Source: JAJXYN01 sp964532735 (lineage in GTDB: Bacteria > Patescibacteriota > Patescibacteriia > JAGPKW01). From it: 60,808 nucleotides of DNA. A program made the position numbers and the translations under genes. Positions 51,704-60,268 of this stretch are shown in pieces. Position 1 is the stretch's first letter; each line of letters starts with the position of its first letter. Under the pieces are notes generated by a model. That model had not been told where the DNA came from. It made no database searches and was given only the letters and a program-made list of their open reading frames with translations. The stretch is taken from assembly GCA_964532735.1 (NCBI GenBank), contig CAZHKK010000002.1, positions 1-60,808 of the forward strand. The letters run 5' to 3'.

Positions 51704-52729
51704 ATGTTTTTTTCAAATTTATTTAAACCACAAGGAATAGGAATAGATATAGGAACAGATAAAATTGTTGTTTATCTTGATAAAAAAGGAGTAGTTCTTA
51801 ATGAACCTACTGTTATTTCTATTAATACAAAAAACAACCAAGTTATCGCTATAGGACAAAAAGCAAAAGAAATGATTGGAAGAGTTCCTAGTTATATAGA
51901 TATTATAAAACCTATCGAAAATGGTGTTATATCTAATTTTGAAGCTACAGAAAAAATGGTTGATTACTTTATGAAAAAAATTAGAAGAGATTATGGTAAT
52001 TTTTTAAACCCACAAGCATTAATATCAATACCTTTAGATATTACAGAAGTTGAGAGAAAAGCTGTTGATGATGTTATTCTTGCTACTGGTATCAAAAATA
52101 TATATACAATAGATAAATCCATAGCTACTGCGATAGGAAATAGATTAAAAATACTTGATTCTATTGGTAATTTTATTGTTGAATTTGGTGCTGGTAGGAC
52201 AGAAATAGCAACTATATCTACTGGCGGAATAATGGCATATAAATCTATACCTTTTGGAAGTAAAAATATGGATTTAAATATTATTTCTTACATAAGAGAT
52301 AAATTTAGTATACTAATAGGAGAAACAACTGCTGAAAATATAAAAAGAAACATAGGAACTGCTATTGAAAATAAAGAAAAGAAAATAAAAGTAAAAGGAA
52401 GGGATTTGGCAACTGGAATGCCAAAAGAGGTTATTATTACAAACCTAGATGTATCTGAAGCTATAAATAAAAACATTGAAATAATTGTTGAAAATATTGA
52501 ATTTGTCTTAGAGGCAACACCACCAGAAATATTAAATGATATATATGAAAAAGGAATAATCCTTTCTGGCGGTGGAGCGCTTATTGATGGCTTAAAAGAA
52601 AGAATCTATAAACAAACAAAAATAACTACATATATAGCAGACGATCCAGCCATGAGCTCTATCAGGGGTATAGGTATTGTTTTAAATGATATGAATAAAT
52701 ATAAAGAAATATATACTAAAATAAATTAA
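51704..52729 (+). CDS. MreB-like protein with altered phosphate loops (copy 2)
   Basis: A 341-aa MreB homologue heading the rod-shape operon. The fold is clear (VVLNEPTVISI, KAKEMIGRVP, ITEVERKAV, GIILSGGGALIDGL). Two nucleotide loops differ from copy 1: phosphate-1 reads DIGTDKI instead of DLGTxNT, and phosphate-2 reads E160-F-G-A-G-R165 instead of D-I-G-G-G-T. The metal-binding Asp is thus Glu and the Thr is Arg. It may bind ATP weakly or not hydrolyse it, acting as a partner of copy 1. That is inferred from sequence only. Confidence 0.88.
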   Translation: MFFSNLFKPQGIGIDIGTDKIVVYLDKKGVVLNEPTVISINTKNNQVIAIGQKAKEMIGRVPSYIDIIKPIENGVISNFEATEKMVDYFMKKIRRDYGNFLNPQALISIPLDITEVERKAVDDVILATGIKNIYTIDKSIATAIGNRLKILDSIGNFIVEFGAGRTEIATISTGGIMAYKSIPFGSKNMDLNIISYIRDKFSILIGETTAENIKRNIGTAIENKEKKIKVKGRDLATGMPKEVIITNLDVSEAINKNIEIIVENIEFVLEATPPEILNDIYEKGIILSGGGALIDGLKERIYKQTKITTYIADDPAMSSIRGIGIVLNDMNKYKEIYTKIN

Positions 52730-52746
52730 TAAAAGAAATTATAAAA

Positions 52747-53529
52747 ATGAAAAAATTATTACTTATATTAGGAATTGTTATTTTGATTGTTTCTTTTATT
52801 TTTTTAAAATTTAATATTTTTAGTTTTCCATCAAATCTTATAAGAGGATTTACGAATAATATTACTGCAAATTTGAATTCTATATCTTCTTATCTAAATG
52901 AAAAAATTAATATTGTTTATAATGTTTCTAGCATATCAAAAGAAAATGAGGTTTTAAAAAAAGAAAATCAAGAACTTATTTATAAAATAAATTCTATCAC
53001 TGAAAAACAAAAAGAAAATGAGATTTTAAATGAAAGTATTAATTTTGTTAAAAACTATAATTACAAATTTGCAAAAATATTAACAATAAATAAAGAAACT
53101 AATAATACTATTACTATAAATATTGGCGAAAAAGATGATATTGAAGTTGGCTATCCTGTTGTGTTTAAGGATGGTTTTATTATAGGAAAAATAAAAAAAG
53201 TAGAAAGAAATACTTCTATAGTTTTATTAACAATAGATAAATCTAGTGAAATAGCAGCAACAATATCCGGATATGATCATAGTGTTGGCATAATAAATGG
53301 TAATTATGGACTTAATTTTAAATTTAACTACGTTTCTATAAAAGAACCTGTAAAAATTAAAGATTTGGTTGTTACTAGTGGTATTGAAAATAATATTCCT
53401 TCTGGTCTTATAATTGGAGAAGTTTCAAAAATAGACTATAAATCCTCAGATTTTTTTCAAAATATTATAGTTTCTCCAGTTGTTCCTTTTGAAAATTTTA
53501 GAATAGTAAGTGTTATAATTCCAGACTAA
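52747..53529 (+). CDS. mreC: MreC, rod-shape protein
   Basis: A 260-aa bitopic protein: membrane helix (about 4-22), coiled coil (about 55-100) and the double beta-barrel outside domain (YKFAKILTINKETNNTITINIGEKDDIEVGYPVVFKDGFIIGKI... ending VVPFENFRIVSVII). It links MreB filaments to PBP2 outside the membrane. Confidence 0.93.
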   Translation: MKKLLLILGIVILIVSFIFLKFNIFSFPSNLIRGFTNNITANLNSISSYLNEKINIVYNVSSISKENEVLKKENQELIYKINSITEKQKENEILNESINFVKNYNYKFAKILTINKETNNTITINIGEKDDIEVGYPVVFKDGFIIGKIKKVERNTSIVLLTIDKSSEIAATISGYDHSVGIINGNYGLNFKFNYVSIKEPVKIKDLVVTSGIENNIPSGLIIGEVSKIDYKSSDFFQNIIVSPVVPFENFRIVSVIIPD

Positions 53530-53539
53530 AAACAAAAAA

Positions 53540-54085
53540 ATGTTAAATATTATCTCTAAATTTAATAAATATTTTATCTTATCAACGTTTTTATTATCTG
53601 TTGTTGCTTTTCAGTTTGGATTTCTAAACTCTTTAGATGTAATGTTTTTATCTTCTATTGATATTTTTTTATTAATACAAATATTAATTTGTGTTAGCAC
53701 TAAAAATATAAAAAAAATATTTATACCTATTTTAATAATATCTTTTTTAGCTTGTATATATTCTAGTTATAGTGTTTTTGTTTTGATGCCAGCCTATATT
53801 GTTTCTTCTGTTATAATATTTTATTTAAATAGGGGACCCTTGTTTATAACAGATAATTATAGAATAATTATACTGGTAGTGTTGTCTGTATTCGTTTTTA
53901 AATTACTTTTCAATATATCACTATTTATTTTTAATTATTTTTCAACTAAAAGTTTTGTTTTTTCTACATTAAATTATGATTTTGTAATATCTATTATTTC
54001 TCAAATTTTTTATTCTATTATTTTTTTATTTATTTTTAAACCTGATATTAAATATATTAATTATGAATTTTTGGTCGGAGATTGA
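53540..54085 (+). CDS. mreD: MreD-like membrane protein
   Basis: A 181-aa polytopic protein with about five to six membrane helices and little else to recognise. Its identity rests on size, hydrophobicity and its place between mreC and the PBP2 gene. It overlaps mrdA by 23 nt. Confidence 0.8.
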   Translation: MLNIISKFNKYFILSTFLLSVVAFQFGFLNSLDVMFLSSIDIFLLIQILICVSTKNIKKIFIPILIISFLACIYSSYSVFVLMPAYIVSSVIIFYLNRGPLFITDNYRIIILVVLSVFVFKLLFNISLFIFNYFSTKSFVFSTLNYDFVISIISQIFYSIIFLFIFKPDIKYINYEFLVGD

Positions 54086-56009
54086 CAATGTAAACATAAA
54101 AGATTCAGATATTTTAAATGAAAATATTGAAGACTATTCTGAAAAAAGTATAGAAGGTGATAATATTGCTCCATCTTCTGATAAGTTTTTATTTGCAAAA
54201 AATAAAATAAAAAAGAAAAAAATTATAACTTTTTTTATTTTATCTATATTTTCTTTATTAATTTTGGTAACAAGAGCTTATCAATTGCAAATCATTAAAA
54301 ATGATTATTATTCTAGATTGGCTGATGGTAACAAAACTAGAAATATAGAAATAAAACCACAAAGAGGTATTGTTTTTGATAAAAATTTAAATAAACTTGT
54401 TAACAATATACCTATTTATTATTTATATTATATTCCTTACGATATAACAAAAGATGAAGATGAATTATATAAACTTAAAAAATCTTTAAAAGAAATATTG
54501 GATATTGATGATAAAATTTTAGATAAAATTAAATTTGCAAAGTCTTATCAAAAAAATTTTTTAATTGAGATAGACGATTTGGACAAGATATCTAAATTAA
54601 AATTAAACATTATAAACACAAGCGGTTTATTGATTGAACCTTATTTTAGAAGAGAATATGTTAATTCTGAAGCTAAATCTTTTTCTAGTATTATAGGTTA
54701 TGTTGGAAAGTTAACTGATGCTGAGATTTCTAAATATCCAGAATATAAGATGAATGATAATATTGGGAAATCTGGACTAGAATTATACTATGAAAATGAA
54801 CTTAAAGGATCTTCTGGAATTGAACAAATTGAAGTAAATAGTGTTGGTAAGCAAACTAGAATTTTAAATGAAATAAGTCAAAAACCTGGAAATAATTTAA
54901 AATTATCTATTGATTATAATTTTCAAAAAAAAGTAGAACAAATTTTGCAAGATTCACTTATAAAAAACAATATAACTAGTGGGACTGTTATTGCAATGAA
55001 TCCAAAAAATGGATCAATATTAAGTTTGGTAAGTCTTCCAACTTTTGATTCTAATGATTTTTCTTTCAAAAATTCTGATAAAATTAATGGATATTTTTCA
55101 GATGAAAATAAGCCTATGTTTAATAGAGCTATTGGGGGAAGATATCCTCCTGCTTCAACCTTTAAACTTATAATGGGTGCCACTGGACTAGATAGTGGTC
55201 TTGTTAATACAAAAACTATTGTTGATGATCTTGGTAAAATTTCAATTCAAAATAAATATGATGATAGTGTTACTTACCAATTTAAAGGATGGCAATTATC
55301 CGGTTTGGGTAAAATGAATATTTATAGTGCTATTGCTCAATCTTCTGATATTTATTTTTATTATTTAGGTGGTGGTTTTGAAGAATTTAAAGGACTTGGT
55401 ATCGAAAAAATGATTGAATATTTTAAAAAATTTAAACTAGATCAAAAAACAAATATAGATCTTCCTTATGAGGTTTCGGGATTTGTTCCAACACCTGAAT
55501 GGAAAAGTGAAACAAGAGGTGAAAAATGGACTCTTGGTAATACTTATAACACTTCTATTGGACAAGGAGATTTACTTATAACTCCTATGCAAATTGCTAT
55601 GTATACTAGTTATTTTGCTAATAATGGAACTTCTTATGAACCTAAAATAGTTGATGAAATACTTGATGAAAATAATAATATTATTAGCAAAACAGAAAAA
55701 AATATTTATTTATCCAATATTGTTTCTAAAGAAACTACAAAAGTTATAAGAGATGCTATGAGGTTATGTGTTGATGATGAAAAGTATGGAACTTGTAGAG
55801 GATTAAAATATTTAAATATTGATGCTGCTGGTAAAACAGGAACTGCTGAAGTTGCTAATAAAACAAAATTAAATGCTTTGTTTACTGGCTTTGCACCTTT
55901 TGATAACCCAGAAATTGTTGTTACCGTTATGATTGAAAATGGCGGTGAGGGTTCTGCAACTGCACTTCCTATTGCTAGAGAAGTATTTAAAGAATATTTT
56001 AAGAAATAA
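54063..56009 (+). CDS. mrdA: Penicillin-binding protein 2 (rod-complex transpeptidase)
   Basis: A 648-aa class B PBP that cross-links peptidoglycan for elongation. Cytoplasmic acidic N-terminus (about 1-55), membrane helix (about 56-75), dimerisation/pedestal domain (RGIVFDKNLNKLVNN), and the transpeptidase with catalytic S365-T-F-K368, S427-S-D429 (usual SxN; Asn replaced by Asp, as in many PBP2) and K591-T-G-T594. The acidic N-terminal extension is longer than usual. No rodA partner is in the window. Confidence 0.95.
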   Translation: MNFWSEIDNVNIKDSDILNENIEDYSEKSIEGDNIAPSSDKFLFAKNKIKKKKIITFFILSIFSLLILVTRAYQLQIIKNDYYSRLADGNKTRNIEIKPQRGIVFDKNLNKLVNNIPIYYLYYIPYDITKDEDELYKLKKSLKEILDIDDKILDKIKFAKSYQKNFLIEIDDLDKISKLKLNIINTSGLLIEPYFRREYVNSEAKSFSSIIGYVGKLTDAEISKYPEYKMNDNIGKSGLELYYENELKGSSGIEQIEVNSVGKQTRILNEISQKPGNNLKLSIDYNFQKKVEQILQDSLIKNNITSGTVIAMNPKNGSILSLVSLPTFDSNDFSFKNSDKINGYFSDENKPMFNRAIGGRYPPASTFKLIMGATGLDSGLVNTKTIVDDLGKISIQNKYDDSVTYQFKGWQLSGLGKMNIYSAIAQSSDIYFYYLGGGFEEFKGLGIEKMIEYFKKFKLDQKTNIDLPYEVSGFVPTPEWKSETRGEKWTLGNTYNTSIGQGDLLITPMQIAMYTSYFANNGTSYEPKIVDEILDENNNIISKTEKNIYLSNIVSKETTKVIRDAMRLCVDDEKYGTCRGLKYLNIDAAGKTGTAEVANKTKLNALFTGFAPFDNPEIVVTVMIENGGEGSATALPIAREVFKEYFKK

Positions 56010-56040
56010 ATAATTCTTTACTTTAATATTTTTTTAATGT

Positions 56041-56072
56041 AGTTTTATAAATAATAAAACTTTATAAGGAGG
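56041..56072 (+). promoter_or_regulatory. Hairpin and Shine-Dalgarno before the UDP-sugar dehydrogenase
   Basis: AGTTTTAT/ATAAAACT inverted repeat (56041-56061) directly before AAGGAGG (56066-56072), which sets the start at 56078. It could gate ribosome access. Confidence 0.4.
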
Positions 56073-56077
56073 ATTTT

Positions 56078-57508
56078 ATGAAATATAATTTATTGTCTGA
56101 AAATAATTCTATGTCTCAATTAAATGAAGTTATTTCTATTGTTGGTACTGGATATGTTGGTCTTACAACAGCTGCCGTGCTTGCTAATTCTGGATACAAA
56201 ACTTATACAATTGATATTGATGAAAATAAAATAAATACCATCAAATCTGGTAAATCTTTTTTTTATGAACCTGGATTAGATGATTTTATAAATAGAGGTA
56301 TTGTAATGGGTAATTTAATACCAACAACTTCATATATAGAAGCTATACCAAACTCTTCTATTGTTTTTATTTGTGTTGGAACTCCTTCAAATGAAGAGGA
56401 TGGGAGCGTTAATTTAAAATATGTATTTGAGGCTATATCTTCTATTATAGACAATGCTAAATCTAATTTGATTTTGGTTCAAAAATCTACTGTTCCAGTA
56501 GAAACTGCTAAAAAAATAGAAAGATTAATAAAAGAAAAAAATAGAAACGATATTAAGATAGATGTTATTTCTGCCCCTGAGTTTTTAAGAGAAAGCTCTG
56601 CCGTTTTTGATACATTATTTTTTGATAGATTGATTGTTGGTTCTAGAAACGAAGAATCTGCTAATAAAATAATAGAAATTTACAAAAATGTTGATTTATT
56701 TTCAAAAATAGTAAATTATCAAAAATTAACAGATTATGCATTCCATAATGTTAGTCAAAAATATTTAGATAATCTTCTACCTTTTGAAAAAAGAGTTTTA
56801 AAAACAACTATAGAAAGCGCAGAGTTATTAAAGGTTACAGCAAATTCTTTTTTGTCTATGAAAATATCTTTTGCAAATACTATTGCTAGAATATGCGACA
56901 AAACTGGTGCTATTTCAAAAGAAGTTATGGATGGTATTGGTATGGATCCTAGAATAGGTAGAGCTTTTCTTTATCCTGGACTTGGATTTAGTGGGGGATG
57001 TTTTCCAAAAGATGTTTCTGGAATGATTAATACTGCAAATGAATATGATATAAGATTTGGTATACTTGAAGAAGTTATAAATATTAATTCTGGGCAGATA
57101 AATATTGCTATTAATAAAATTAAACAACTTATTGGAGATGATTTAAATAATAAAAATATTACTATTCTTGGTTTATCATTTAAACCTGGAACAAGTGATG
57201 TTAGAAAATCTCAATCTATTCATCTTATTAAAAGACTTATTAAATTAGGCGCAAAAATAAAAGCTTTTGATCCAAAGGCTATTGATGAAGCAAAAAATGA
57301 ATTTATTGATACTAATTTATCTTATGAAAATTCTATTGATGAGGCTTGTAGTGATACTGATTGTATTGTGATAGCAACTGAATGGAAAGAATTTATTGAA
57401 TATGATTATTCTAAATTAAGTAATAGTAATAAAAACATTATTGACTGTAGAAATTGTTTAAACAGAGACCAGATTATATCACATGGATTTAATTATATTT
57501 GTTTTTAA
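56078..57508 (+). CDS. UDP-glucose/GDP-mannose dehydrogenase family protein
   Basis: A 476-aa NAD-dependent UDP-sugar dehydrogenase, most like UDP-glucose 6-dehydrogenase. Rossmann start ISIVGTGYVGLTTAAVLA, catalytic C308 in GFSGGCFPKDV, C-terminal domain LGLSFKPGTSDVRKS. It is longer than the usual 430-440 aa, with 16 extra N-terminal residues and an insert of about 25 residues (near 215-240, YAFHNVSQKYLDNLLPFEKR) before the SAELLKVTANSF helix. The uronic acid product would feed surface glycans. Confidence 0.9.
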   Translation: MKYNLLSENNSMSQLNEVISIVGTGYVGLTTAAVLANSGYKTYTIDIDENKINTIKSGKSFFYEPGLDDFINRGIVMGNLIPTTSYIEAIPNSSIVFICVGTPSNEEDGSVNLKYVFEAISSIIDNAKSNLILVQKSTVPVETAKKIERLIKEKNRNDIKIDVISAPEFLRESSAVFDTLFFDRLIVGSRNEESANKIIEIYKNVDLFSKIVNYQKLTDYAFHNVSQKYLDNLLPFEKRVLKTTIESAELLKVTANSFLSMKISFANTIARICDKTGAISKEVMDGIGMDPRIGRAFLYPGLGFSGGCFPKDVSGMINTANEYDIRFGILEEVININSGQINIAINKIKQLIGDDLNNKNITILGLSFKPGTSDVRKSQSIHLIKRLIKLGAKIKAFDPKAIDEAKNEFIDTNLSYENSIDEACSDTDCIVIATEWKEFIEYDYSKLSNSNKNIIDCRNCLNRDQIISHGFNYICF

Positions 57509-57510
57509 TT

Positions 57511-57538
57511 AAAGAGCTCCACAAGGAGCTCTTTTACT
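57511..57538 (+). terminator. Intrinsic terminator
   Basis: Perfect AAAGAGCTCC/GGAGCTCTTT stem, ACAA loop, T-rich tail. Confidence 0.9.
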
Positions 57539-57591
57539 TTACTTTTTTATTACTTTAGTGTATTATATAGCGACAATGTGTGGAGGATTTT

Positions 57592-58464
57592 ATGAAAGTT
57601 GATTATTTTATGGATTTTAAAAACATTAATTGTGTTTTTATTAAAGAATTAATTTTAAACATAATTAATAGTGATGATTTTGTAAGTGGAAATGATTTTT
57701 ATCATAAGTATATTAGACCTAATGGCTCTATTGAAGATTTTATAAAAGATACTGATTTTGCTATTGATGATTATTGTATTAATGATGATCATGGACGTAT
57801 TCATTCCATCAAAGTTTACGAGAGGTGCATAGAAATATTGACCTCTGCGTCAGAGAATGATAATTGTAGGATTAATTGTAATGAAACAAGAAATGTTTTA
57901 AAATGGTCCGCTGTTTTTCATGATTTGAGTAGATTTTATGGTGCTGATAGTAATAATCATGAGATAATAAGCAAAGAAATTGTTAAAAATATTTTTTTTG
58001 ATGTGAATGATTATGTAAAGTCTGAAATACTACTTTGTATAGAAAGGCACGATTGGTTTAATCTTGAAATGAGTGGTGGTCTTGAAGATAAATTTAAAAG
58101 AAATCCTATTGTTGATTTGTTTAGATTAGCTGACAAAACCTCACTTCCTCCAGTAGAAGAAATAGAAAGATACTATAAAACTGGCAGAAGATATAAAACT
58201 CAATTTTTTAATCCAAATCTTAGCATTGAAAGACGTTTTGATTTAAAAAATAATTTTGAAGACAGAGATGCTGTGACTTATTTTCTTTTTTTATTTAAGC
58301 TTAATTGTGATAGTTTTTTCTTTAATACAACTAGAAGATTATACAAAAAATGGGCTACTGAAAAAGAAAATGCTAAAAATTATATTATTAATCATTTATG
58401 CGTTTTGGAAGAAATTCCAAAAAATCAAATTGAAATGATTGAACAAATTTTAAAAATGGTTTGA
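57592..58464 (+). CDS. HD-domain phosphohydrolase-like protein
   Basis: A 290-aa protein whose middle carries HD-superfamily metal ligands: RIHSIKVYERC (first His), FHDLSRFYG (the HD pair), NNHEII and ERHDWF. HD proteins hydrolyse nucleotides or phosphodiesters; substrate unknown. A more upstream in-frame ATG (57580) overlaps the GGAGG (57582-57586) that belongs to the ATG at 57592, so 57592 is the start. Possible promoter TTTACT-N17-TATTAT at 57538-57566. Confidence 0.8.
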   Translation: MKVDYFMDFKNINCVFIKELILNIINSDDFVSGNDFYHKYIRPNGSIEDFIKDTDFAIDDYCINDDHGRIHSIKVYERCIEILTSASENDNCRINCNETRNVLKWSAVFHDLSRFYGADSNNHEIISKEIVKNIFFDVNDYVKSEILLCIERHDWFNLEMSGGLEDKFKRNPIVDLFRLADKTSLPPVEEIERYYKTGRRYKTQFFNPNLSIERRFDLKNNFEDRDAVTYFLFLFKLNCDSFFFNTTRRLYKKWATEKENAKNYIINHLCVLEEIPKNQIEMIEQILKMV

Positions 58465-58474
58465 TTATTTCTCT

Positions 58475-58505
58475 AAAAGCACAATTAATTTGTGCTTTTT
58501 TTATT
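58475..58505 (+). terminator. Intrinsic terminator
   Basis: AAAGCACAA/TTGTGCTTT stem with a T7 tail. Confidence 0.85.
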
Positions 58506-58563
58506 GCATTATTTTTTTTTATGTCGTAATATTTAACTAAGATTAAAAAAATAATTAATTTGT

Positions 58564-59526
58564 ATGTTATTAATTTCAATTATTGTTCCTGTTTATAATG
58601 AAGAAAAAAATATTCCTTTGTTTTTTGAAGAATTTAAAAAAATAAATGATCTATTGAAAGAAAAATACTCGTTTGAGCTTATTTTTGTTAATGACTGTAG
58701 TAGTGATAATTCGCTTCAAGAATTATATAAAATAGATACTTCCAACAATACTAATATACTTATCAAAATTATTGATTTTGCTCGTAATTTTGGTAAAGAA
58801 ATTGCTCTTACTGCTGGTATAGAAAATGCTGTCGGAGATGCTATTTTGATGATTGATGCTGATCTTCAACATCCTATTGAACTTATTCCTGATTTTATTA
58901 AAAAGTGGGAAGAAGGTTATGATGTTGTTGTTGGTATTAGAAAAACAAATAAGGGTGAGGGTTTTGTTAAAAAGTTTGGTTCTAAAATGTATTATTCTAT
59001 AATGAACAAAATTTCTTATACAAAAATAATTCCTCGTGCTACTGATTTTAGAATAATTGATAAAAGTGTTGCTGAATCATTTTTAAAATTTACAGAAAAA
59101 AAGAGAATGACTAGAGCCCTTATTGATTGGCTTGGTTTTAATAGAAGTTATATATATTTTGATGCAAAAGAAAGAATGTTTGGTAAGGCTAGTTATAATG
59201 TTTTTAAATTATTTAGATTGGCTATTAATAGTTTTGTTTCTCATAGTTTTTTTCCTTTAAAAATAACTGGCTATTTGGGTATTTTTACTACTATTATTTT
59301 TGGTGGTTTTGGTTTGTTTTTATTGATTGGTAGATATGTTTTAAAGACTAATTTTGCCTTAAGCTTTACTGGGTCTGCTTTGGTTGCTGTTTTTAATGCT
59401 TTTTTGATTGGTATTGTTTTAAGTGCTTTGGGGCTTATTGCTTTATATATTGCTAATATAGACAATGAGGTTAAAAATAGACCTCTTTATGTTATAAGAA
59501 AAAAAAGGGATAATAATAAATACTAG
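58564..59526 (+). CDS. GT2 polyisoprenyl-phosphate glycosyltransferase, DPM1/GtrB-like
   Basis: A 320-aa enzyme that loads a sugar onto a polyprenyl phosphate. GT-A domain with IIVPVYNEEKNIPLFFEEF, VNDCSSDNS, RNFGKEIALTAGIENA, the DxD MIDADLQHP, and RMFGKASYN. Two C-terminal membrane helices (about 230-255 and 268-300) match the GtrB/ArnC branch. No Shine-Dalgarno sequence, unlike both flanking genes. Confidence 0.9.
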   Translation: MLLISIIVPVYNEEKNIPLFFEEFKKINDLLKEKYSFELIFVNDCSSDNSLQELYKIDTSNNTNILIKIIDFARNFGKEIALTAGIENAVGDAILMIDADLQHPIELIPDFIKKWEEGYDVVVGIRKTNKGEGFVKKFGSKMYYSIMNKISYTKIIPRATDFRIIDKSVAESFLKFTEKKRMTRALIDWLGFNRSYIYFDAKERMFGKASYNVFKLFRLAINSFVSHSFFPLKITGYLGIFTTIIFGGFGLFLLIGRYVLKTNFALSFTGSALVAVFNAFLIGIVLSALGLIALYIANIDNEVKNRPLYVIRKKRDNNKY

Positions 59527-59528
59527 TT

Positions 59529-59557
59529 TTGACTTTTTTTTATAAAGTTGTTATAGT
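59529..59557 (+). promoter_or_regulatory. Promoter of the 118-aa Cys-rich gene at 59.6 kb
   Basis: TTGACT (59529-59534), 17 bp, TATAGT (59552-59557) with an extended TG. Almost superimposable on the minus promoter at 31342-31370. Confidence 0.7.
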
Positions 59558-59589
59558 TTTTCAGATATATATAAATAAAGGGGGATTAA

Positions 59590-59946
59590 ATGCGACTGGT
59601 AGATTTTATATCTGATTATTTTGATAAAATTGTTTCTCAACACTTTTTAGAGGCAATAAAAGAAAAATGGTTTTATAATCTTGAATATGAAATTATTCAA
59701 GAAACTAACTATTCTTGTGCAAAAGATCCTTGGGATAATTGTCCTGGTAGAAATTCTTGTAAAGAATGTCAATACGGTTTTCCTATTGTTACCAAAAGAC
59801 TTGTTTTTCCTGGTCTTAAATTGTTTCTAAAAAAAGTAAAAGGTCATGGCTTTATTTTTAATTATATTATTAAAATGAAGCTTAAAAAAAGTATTTTTGA
59901 ACGTTTTGGTATTGATAAAAGTATAAAAAAAATTTATATGGAATAA
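59590..59946 (+). CDS. Small Cys-containing protein of unknown function
   Basis: A 118-aa basic protein with a central C-x7-C-x5-C-x2-C segment (CAKDPWDNCPGRNSCKEC, residues about 43-60), fitting a zinc site, and a hydrophobic-basic C-terminal half (LKLFLKKVKGHGFIFNYIIKMKLKKSIF). Not recognised. AGGGGG (59579-59584) is 5 nt before the ATG; own promoter and terminator. Confidence 0.65.
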   Translation: MRLVDFISDYFDKIVSQHFLEAIKEKWFYNLEYEIIQETNYSCAKDPWDNCPGRNSCKECQYGFPIVTKRLVFPGLKLFLKKVKGHGFIFNYIIKMKLKKSIFERFGIDKSIKKIYME

Positions 59947-59954
59947 TACCAAGG

Positions 59955-59990
59955 TAAACCCTCAAATTAAAATGAGGGTTTTTATTTTTT
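59955..59990 (+). terminator. Intrinsic terminator
   Basis: AAACCCTCA/TGAGGGTTT stem, A/T loop, T-rich tail. Confidence 0.85.
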
Positions 59991-60057
59991 AAAATATTGA
60001 TTTAAGTTTATATTTATTGTATTGTTATGAAATAATTTATTTTTTGGAGGAATTAAT

Positions 60058-60102
60058 ATGAAATGTAATGTTTGTAATGGAACTGGAGAAATTCCGGATT
60101 AA
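60058..60102 (+). CDS. 14-aa micro-ORF with a single CxxCxGxG motif
   Basis: MKCNVCNGTGEIPD, preceded by GGAGG (60046-60050) with 7-nt spacing and a possible TTGATT-N17-TATTGT promoter (59997-60025). The peptide contains exactly one zinc-finger unit of the DnaJ type (CxxCxGxG). The 310-nt stretch between the 118-aa gene and the NYN gene holds only this and the hairpin RNA at 60.2 kb. No terminator is obvious directly after it. It may be a real microprotein, or a remnant of a longer gene. Confidence 0.4.
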   Translation: MKCNVCNGTGEIPD

Positions 60103-60177
60103 TTCTTTATTAATTTTTCTAAATTTTGTTTTATATTAAATATTAATTTTATTGTGCAAAACTAGGTAAAAATCTAT

Positions 60178-60205
60178 TTGACGAACTTTTATTTTTTGGT
60201 ATAAT
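60178..60205 (+). promoter_or_regulatory. Promoter of a short hairpin RNA
   Basis: TTGACG (60178-60183), 16 bp, TATAAT (60200-60205). Predicted start near 60212, just before the hairpin. Confidence 0.7.
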
Positions 60206-60211
60206 ATTTTT

Positions 60212-60268
60212 GTAACCATGATGAGCTACCCGAAAGGTTTTGTCCTTAGGTAATGCTCATCTTTTTTT
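60212..60268 (+). ncRNA. Candidate short structured RNA ending in a terminator
   Basis: The predicted transcript of about 55 nt is nearly all one hairpin: GATGAGC/GCTCATC, then TACC/GGTA, then AAGG/CCTT with a TTTTGT loop, ended by T8. It has its own good promoter and no + gene downstream; its end overlaps the convergent NYN gene. ATGATG at 60218 opens an 11-codon frame to 60253 (MMSYPKGFVLR) inside the hairpin, which may be chance. No known RNA family recognised. Confidence 0.5.
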
